From an uncultured Zetaproteobacteria bacterium (GTDB lineage: Bacteria; Pseudomonadota; Zetaproteobacteria; Mariprofundales; Mariprofundaceae), in assembly GCA_947311495.1 (NCBI GenBank), contig CAMZLG010000008.1:1-42148 (forward strand): 42,148 bases of DNA, in the 5' to 3' direction. The translations under genes were made by a program, and so were the position numbers. Shown here piece by piece: positions 37,435 through 42,148 of this stretch. Each line of letters opens with the position of its first letter. Position 1 is the first letter of the stretch. A model generated the notes under the pieces. That model worked only from the letters and a program-made list of their open reading frames with translations. It was not told the DNA's origin and made no database searches.

Positions 37435-37773
37435 ATGAAAAATAATGTTGTGTATAAAAAAGTTTGTATTGCCAATGGTTTGAAGCAGTTTGAAATCAAA
37501 GACATCTTTGAATTGGGCGGTTTGTCGCTCAGCAGTAGCGCCATCAAAGCCTTGTCGGCGGGTGCGAAGAACAAGAATTACGAAAAAATGAGCGATGAGC
37601 AATTGGAAGCATTCATGAATGGGCTAATTGTGTATTGGCGCGGAGAAAAAGATGCAGAAGGTGCTGTGCCGCAAGGTTTGGAAAATCTGATTATGAATGC
37701 AGATGAGGATACGCTGACCGAGCTTGAAAGCTTGGTTGCTGAAGCGAAAATGGCGTTAGACGAAGACAGTTAA
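37435..37773 (+). CDS. DUF1456/YehS-like protein (single repeat)
   Basis: NNVVYKKVCIANGLKQFEIKDIFELGG...MNGLIVYWRGEK resembles one half of YehS. Confidence 0.65.
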   Translation: MKNNVVYKKVCIANGLKQFEIKDIFELGGLSLSSSAIKALSAGAKNKNYEKMSDEQLEAFMNGLIVYWRGEKDAEGAVPQGLENLIMNADEDTLTELESLVAEAKMALDEDS

Positions 37774-37776
37774 TTC

Positions 37777-40700
37777 ATGCCTGAGCAACAAGTCACTGCT
37801 TCAAATGTATCTGCGAACCTATCACAGAACCTTTCTCAAATTGGACTCGCCTATGATTTGGCAAAACGCGCCAAAAAAAGTGCGCGATTGCACGTGTGGG
37901 TTTGCCCTGATGTACGTTCGTATCGTATTTTAGCCGAAGAACTATCCTTTTTTCTTCAAGATAAACCTGAATTGTTATGGCGTTTTCCTGCTTGGGAAGT
38001 ATTGCCGTATGATAGGGTAAGCCCGCACCATGCCATTGTGGGGCAACGCTTTGCCACCCTTGGTAGGTTGTTACACACACCCAAACCCCAAGGTATATTG
38101 ATAACATCTTTGCCTGCGTGGCTGCATCGCATTGCCCCGCAAGCCACAGTGGCAGCGCATGTGTGGCAGTTAGCTGTTGGGCAAGATTTGGACATCAGTC
38201 AACTCACCACTCAACTCGCTGAATCAGGTATGCAATCGGCAGAGCGGGTATTGGTGCAGGGTGAATTTGCGGCAAGGGGTGGTTTATTAGACATTTGGCC
38301 TGCCACCGAAGCCAAACCTTTGCGTATTGATTTGTTTGGCGATGAGATTGAATCCATTCGTTATTTCGACCCTGAAACACAACGCTCTGGCGAGCATTTG
38401 CATGAATTTACATCCGTACCTGTGCGAGAAGTGATTTTGGATGAGCAGGGCATTACCACCTTCACAGCCGCATTTCGCGCGCGCTTTCCGCAACATCGCA
38501 AACACCCCATGTTGGCATCAGTGCAAAAAGGGCGAATGCACCCTGGCATTGAAGCCTTATTGCCGCTGGCTTACGAACAAACCGCGAGATTAGAAGGTTA
38601 CCTACCCAAATCGGTACAGATTTACAGCGTGGATGATTTGGAAGATAAACGCGAAGGTTTTGCCGAACAAGTGCGCGGTCAATATGAAATGGTGCGCATG
38701 AATGGTGAGCCATCCATTTCACCGCAAGAATTGTATGCTTTGGACACCACAACCCAAGTGCAACACATGGCAACTGAAGCACATATTCAAGCCGCACCCA
38801 ACTTATTGCGTTTTCAATCTGAAGCCAAACCAGTGCAAGCTATGGTGAATTGGTTACAAACCAAGTTGGATGATGATTGGAAGCTGATGTTGGTCAGCCA
38901 CAGCGTGGGGCAGCAAGCGCGCATGTTGGATGTGTGCAAGCCGTTAGCCAAAAACATCTATGAAGTCGCAGGTCTGCATGATTGGAAAGCCAAAAAGGTG
39001 GTCGCAAGCTTAGGTTTTCTTGAATCAGGCTTTGTGCTTGATGATGAGAAGAAAATCGTGCTTACGGGTCAAGAGTTATTGGGGCAACGTCTGCCGCGCC
39101 GCCGTAAAAGTGCCGTTACCATCCGTGCTGATTTATTCAGCTCATTGCAAGAGCTTAAAACCGATGACCCTGTGGTGCATGAAGACCATGGCGTGGGTCG
39201 CTACAAAGGTTTGGTTGCCATGGAAGATGATGGCATTGAATCGGACTTTTTGCATATCGAATATGCAGGTGGCACAAGCATTTATCTGCCTGTGGAAGAA
39301 TTGGACAGGCTGCACCGTTATACAGGCGATGATAATCCGCCGTTGAATAAACTTGGCTCGGATAAATGGAAGAAAACACGCGAGCGGGTCAAAAAAGACT
39401 TGCTCGCCATGGCGCATGAACTGATTGATATTGATGCGGCAAGGCAACAAGCCAAACGTACACCCATCCATGTGTCTGAATTTCAAGAAGACTACGATAC
39501 ATTTTGCGCTAGATTCCCCTTTGAAGAAACCGATGAGCAACTGCAAGCCATTGATGCCGTGCTTGATGATTTAAGCAAAGCTGCACCCATGGACAGGGTG
39601 ATTTGCGGGGATGTGGGTTTTGGTAAAACAGAGGTGGCGATGCGGGCAGCGTTTGCTGTGGCAAGGTCGGGCAAACAAGTTGCCATTTTAGCGCCAACCA
39701 CTGTGCTTGCGACCCAACATGCAGCTTCTTTTGCCGATAGGTTTTCAGGTTTGGGTTTAAAGGTTGCACTGCTTTCACGACTGCAAACGAAAAAAGAAAG
39801 TGATGCCATTATTGATGGCTTAAAGAGCGGTGGTATTCGCGTGGTGGTGGGCACGCACCGTTTGTTATCCTGCCAATCCGACTTTGCCGATTTGGGCATG
39901 GTGATTGTGGATGAAGAGCAACGCTTTGGTGTCAAACACAAAGAACAGTTGAAGAAACTTCATGCCACGGTTGCCCTTTTAACACTTACTGCAACACCGA
40001 TTCCGCGCACCTTGCATCAAACGCTTTCAGGTTTGCGCTCTGTATCTATTATCAGCACACCGCCCGCCGAGCGAGAGCCGATTCGCACCATGGTTTGCCA
40101 GTATGATGTGCATTTGACCAATGAAGCGATTCGCCGCGAATTGTATCGGGGTGGGCAGGTGTATTATCTGCATAACCATGTGAAAAGTATCAATCGCATT
40201 GCCGATAGATTGCGTGAAGATATACCCGAAGCGCAGGTGGGTATTGCCCACGGGCAGATGTCGCCAGCCGAGCTGGATAAACAGATGATGGATTTTTATG
40301 AAGGGCGATTGCATGTGCTTGTTTGCACCACGATTGTGGAATCGGGTTTGGATGTTGCCAATGCCAACACCTTGATTGTGGAGCGGGCGGATATGTTAGG
40401 TCTATCGCAGTTGCATCAAATTCGTGGGCGGGTAGGGCGTTCGCATCGCCAAGCTTACGCCTATTTATTCACACCCGACCAACGCGCCATGACACCTGAT
40501 GCTAGAGATAGATTGCAAGCCATTGCAGAGCATTCGGAGTTGGGCGCAGGCTTTATGATTGCGCGGCAAGACATGGAAATTCGTGGCGCGGGTAATTTGC
40601 TTGGCTCGGAGCAAAGTGGACGCATGGATGCGGTGGGTTTGGATTTATACATGGACATGTTGTCTAAAGCTGTAGCGGAAGCCAAAGGAAAACCGATTTT

Positions 40701-41142
40701 AGCGCATGATGCTGTGGATGTGGAAATGCATGTGAATGCAATTTTGCCACCTGATTATGTGCCGCAAGTGGGTGAACGCTTGGCTTTATACCGCCGCATT
40801 GCGCGGGTGGAAAGCGATGAGCAAGTGTCTATGCTGTTTGAAGAATTAACCGACAGATTTGGCAAACTTCCCGATGAAGCTTTGTATTGTTTGGAAAATG
40901 CCCGCATTCGTTGGCGCGCACAGGTTTTGCGCTTGAAAGCTGTGGATGCGCTGCCCAGTGGTGTGCGTTTTACTTTTACGGAACATTCGCCCATAGAACC
41001 CATGACCATGATGAAAAAAGTGCAGCAAGAACCCAGTCGCTTCCGCCTTACCCCTGATGGGCAGCTCACGCTTTTAACCCAAGCGGAAAACCGGGAACGA
41101 TTGCAGCAAACAGCTGATTTTTTGGATGAGCTACTGGTGTAA
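37777..41142 (+). CDS. mfd: Transcription-repair coupling factor
   Basis: 1121 aa; CarD-like RID VVHEDHGVGRYKGL; Walker A GDVGFGKTEVAMRAAF; DEEQRFGV; GRVGRSHRQAYAYLF; C-terminal TRCF domain. Confidence 0.97.
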   Translation: MPEQQVTASNVSANLSQNLSQIGLAYDLAKRAKKSARLHVWVCPDVRSYRILAEELSFFLQDKPELLWRFPAWEVLPYDRVSPHHAIVGQRFATLGRLLHTPKPQGILITSLPAWLHRIAPQATVAAHVWQLAVGQDLDISQLTTQLAESGMQSAERVLVQGEFAARGGLLDIWPATEAKPLRIDLFGDEIESIRYFDPETQRSGEHLHEFTSVPVREVILDEQGITTFTAAFRARFPQHRKHPMLASVQKGRMHPGIEALLPLAYEQTARLEGYLPKSVQIYSVDDLEDKREGFAEQVRGQYEMVRMNGEPSISPQELYALDTTTQVQHMATEAHIQAAPNLLRFQSEAKPVQAMVNWLQTKLDDDWKLMLVSHSVGQQARMLDVCKPLAKNIYEVAGLHDWKAKKVVASLGFLESGFVLDDEKKIVLTGQELLGQRLPRRRKSAVTIRADLFSSLQELKTDDPVVHEDHGVGRYKGLVAMEDDGIESDFLHIEYAGGTSIYLPVEELDRLHRYTGDDNPPLNKLGSDKWKKTRERVKKDLLAMAHELIDIDAARQQAKRTPIHVSEFQEDYDTFCARFPFEETDEQLQAIDAVLDDLSKAAPMDRVICGDVGFGKTEVAMRAAFAVARSGKQVAILAPTTVLATQHAASFADRFSGLGLKVALLSRLQTKKESDAIIDGLKSGGIRVVVGTHRLLSCQSDFADLGMVIVDEEQRFGVKHKEQLKKLHATVALLTLTATPIPRTLHQTLSGLRSVSIISTPPAEREPIRTMVCQYDVHLTNEAIRRELYRGGQVYYLHNHVKSINRIADRLREDIPEAQVGIAHGQMSPAELDKQMMDFYEGRLHVLVCTTIVESGLDVANANTLIVERADMLGLSQLHQIRGRVGRSHRQAYAYLFTPDQRAMTPDARDRLQAIAEHSELGAGFMIARQDMEIRGAGNLLGSEQSGRMDAVGLDLYMDMLSKAVAEAKGKPILAHDAVDVEMHVNAILPPDYVPQVGERLALYRRIARVESDEQVSMLFEELTDRFGKLPDEALYCLENARIRWRAQVLRLKAVDALPSGVRFTFTEHSPIEPMTMMKKVQQEPSRFRLTPDGQLTLLTQAENRERLQQTADFLDELLV

Positions 41143-41150
41143 ACACCTTG

Positions 41151-41290
41151 TCATTGCGGGCTTGACCCGCAATCCAGAGTAGGTTGAAGAAAATGAGACT
41201 GGATTAAGTCTGTTTTCAACTGGATGCTGAATCAAGTTCAGCGTGACGAGATAATTAGGCTGTCATTGCGGGTTTGCCCCGCAATCTAGG
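41151..41290. repeat. Palindromic repeat cluster, left of GIY-YIG gene (hairpins A-B-A)
   Basis: ATTGCGGGcttgaCCCGCAAT, GCTGAAtcaagTTCAGC, and ATTGCGGGtttgcCCCGCAAT; A-to-A period 112 bp. Confidence 0.85.
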
Positions 41291-41387
41291 CAACTGTGTT
41301 GTTAAGCCAAATTTAGCGTAATGATGCCTTTGTTACTCCAACTTGACCGAAAGCCTAATATATAGAACACTCATTGTTGAGGTAATC

Positions 41388-41690
41388 ATGAGACCATCCA
41401 ATAAACAACCTACCGTTTATATGTTAGCAAGCCGAAGGAATGGAACACTTTATGTTGGCGTAACCAGTAATTTAGTTAAACGTGTTTGGGAACATAAAAA
41501 CAATTATATGGAAGGTTTTACTAAGGAATATGAGGTGCATATCTTGGTTTGGTATGAGCAATATGGAGATATAACATCAGCAATTGCAAGAGAAAAACAA
41601 TTAAAGAACTGGCATAGAAAATGGAAGTTAGAATTGATTGAGAAAAACAACCCAAGTTGGTGTGATTTATATGATGATATTGTGGGGTAA
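41388..41690 (+). CDS. GIY-YIG domain nuclease-like protein (UPF0213-like)
   Basis: TVYMLASRRNGTLYVGVTSNLVKRVWEHKN...AIAREKQLKNWHRKWKLELIEKNNPSW; ATG at 41388 preferred over TTG at 41343. Confidence 0.87.
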   Translation: MRPSNKQPTVYMLASRRNGTLYVGVTSNLVKRVWEHKNNYMEGFTKEYEVHILVWYEQYGDITSAIAREKQLKNWHRKWKLELIEKNNPSWCDLYDDIVG

Positions 41691-41868
41691 CTGGATGCTG
41701 AATCAAGTTCAGCATGACGAGATAATTTGGCTGTCATTGCGGGCATGACCCGCAATCCAGAGTAGGTTGAAGGCAATGAAACTGCATTAAGCCTGTTTTT
41801 CTGGATGCTGAATCAAGTTCAGCATGACGAGATAATTTGGCTGTCATTGCGGGGTTGACCCACAATTC
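41691..41868. repeat. Palindromic tandem repeat, right of GIY-YIG gene (hairpins B-A-B-A)
   Basis: 110-bp unit CTGGATGCTGAATCAAGTTCAGCATGACGAGATAATTTGGCTGTCATTGCGGG... at 41691, restarting at 41801. Confidence 0.9.
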
Positions 41869-41911
41869 ATAGATGTCTGAGTGAGGGTTTAGTATGATAG
41901 GGAGGAGGATT

Positions 41912-42148
41912 ATGAGATATTTATCCTTATTGCGTGGCATCAATGTTGCAGGACAAAAGAAAATCAAAATGGTGGATTTAAAAGCGCTGTATGAAGGTTT
42001 GGGTTTTACCAATGTGCAAACCTATATTCAAAGCGGAAATGTGGTGTTTGATGCAGATGATGGTCTGAATCATCAAGATGTCATTCAGGCTGCGATTAGC
42101 CAACAGTATGGTTTTGATGTGCCTGTGTTGATTCGCAGGCAAGAAGAT
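41912..42148 (+). CDS. DUF1697 family protein, 3' truncated by window edge
   Basis: GGAGGAGG RBS; open frame MRYLSLLRGINVAGQKKIKMVDLKALYEGLGFTNVQTYIQSGNVVFD. Confidence 0.85.
   Translation, partial: MRYLSLLRGINVAGQKKIKMVDLKALYEGLGFTNVQTYIQSGNVVFDADDGLNHQDVIQAAISQQYGFDVPVLIRRQED

Noticed and set aside
41151-41868. Possible CRISPR array
   Set aside because: Period of ~110 bp with similar rather than unique intervening sequence, only a few units, interrupted by a GIY-YIG gene, and no cas genes.
41504-42012. Minus-strand ORFs in the repeat region (SRHAELDSAS-containing)
   Set aside because: Translations of the palindromic repeats and antisense to GIY-YIG and DUF1697 genes; not credible proteins.

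Overview
The window reads as a bacterial chromosomal segment of proteobacterial type, densely coding. There are no prophage, integrase, IS or CRISPR signatures. Contents in order: (1) an LPS/cell-surface polysaccharide block (sialidase-like protein, LTA-synthase-type sulfatase, GT4, GT2 and GT9 glycosyltransferases, two Wzy/WaaL-type ligases, OmpA-type lipoprotein); (2) a housekeeping block with tRNA-Ser(GGA) and the SRP 4.5S RNA side by side, then SPOR, receiver, M23, xseA, an orphan peptide-binding lipoprotein and mltD; (3) a chemosensory block led by a PilB/GspE-type ATPase fused to a C-terminal receiver domain, followed by CheW, an MCP and a hybrid CheA-REC; (4) metabolic genes including coq7 and cmoM; (5) a sulfur cassette: ArsR regulator with a Cys pair 66 residues apart, DUF2892, four rhodaneses in different predicted compartments, an ETHE1-like persulfide dioxygenase, TauE/SafE, OsmC, an NnrU/MddA-like membrane methyltransferase and a TPMT-like thiol methyltransferase; (6) a TetR/serine-hydrolase pair with a palindromic operator; (7) mfd; and (8) a solo GIY-YIG gene embedded in a ~110-bp palindrome-rich repeat array. 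The two best candidates for something undescribed are the sulfur cassette, where a nearly identical operator (18/19 bp) precedes both transcription units and the gene set suggests oxidation plus methylation of sulfide, and the GIY-YIG/repeat unit. All calls come from reading the sequence and ORF translations; no searches were run.
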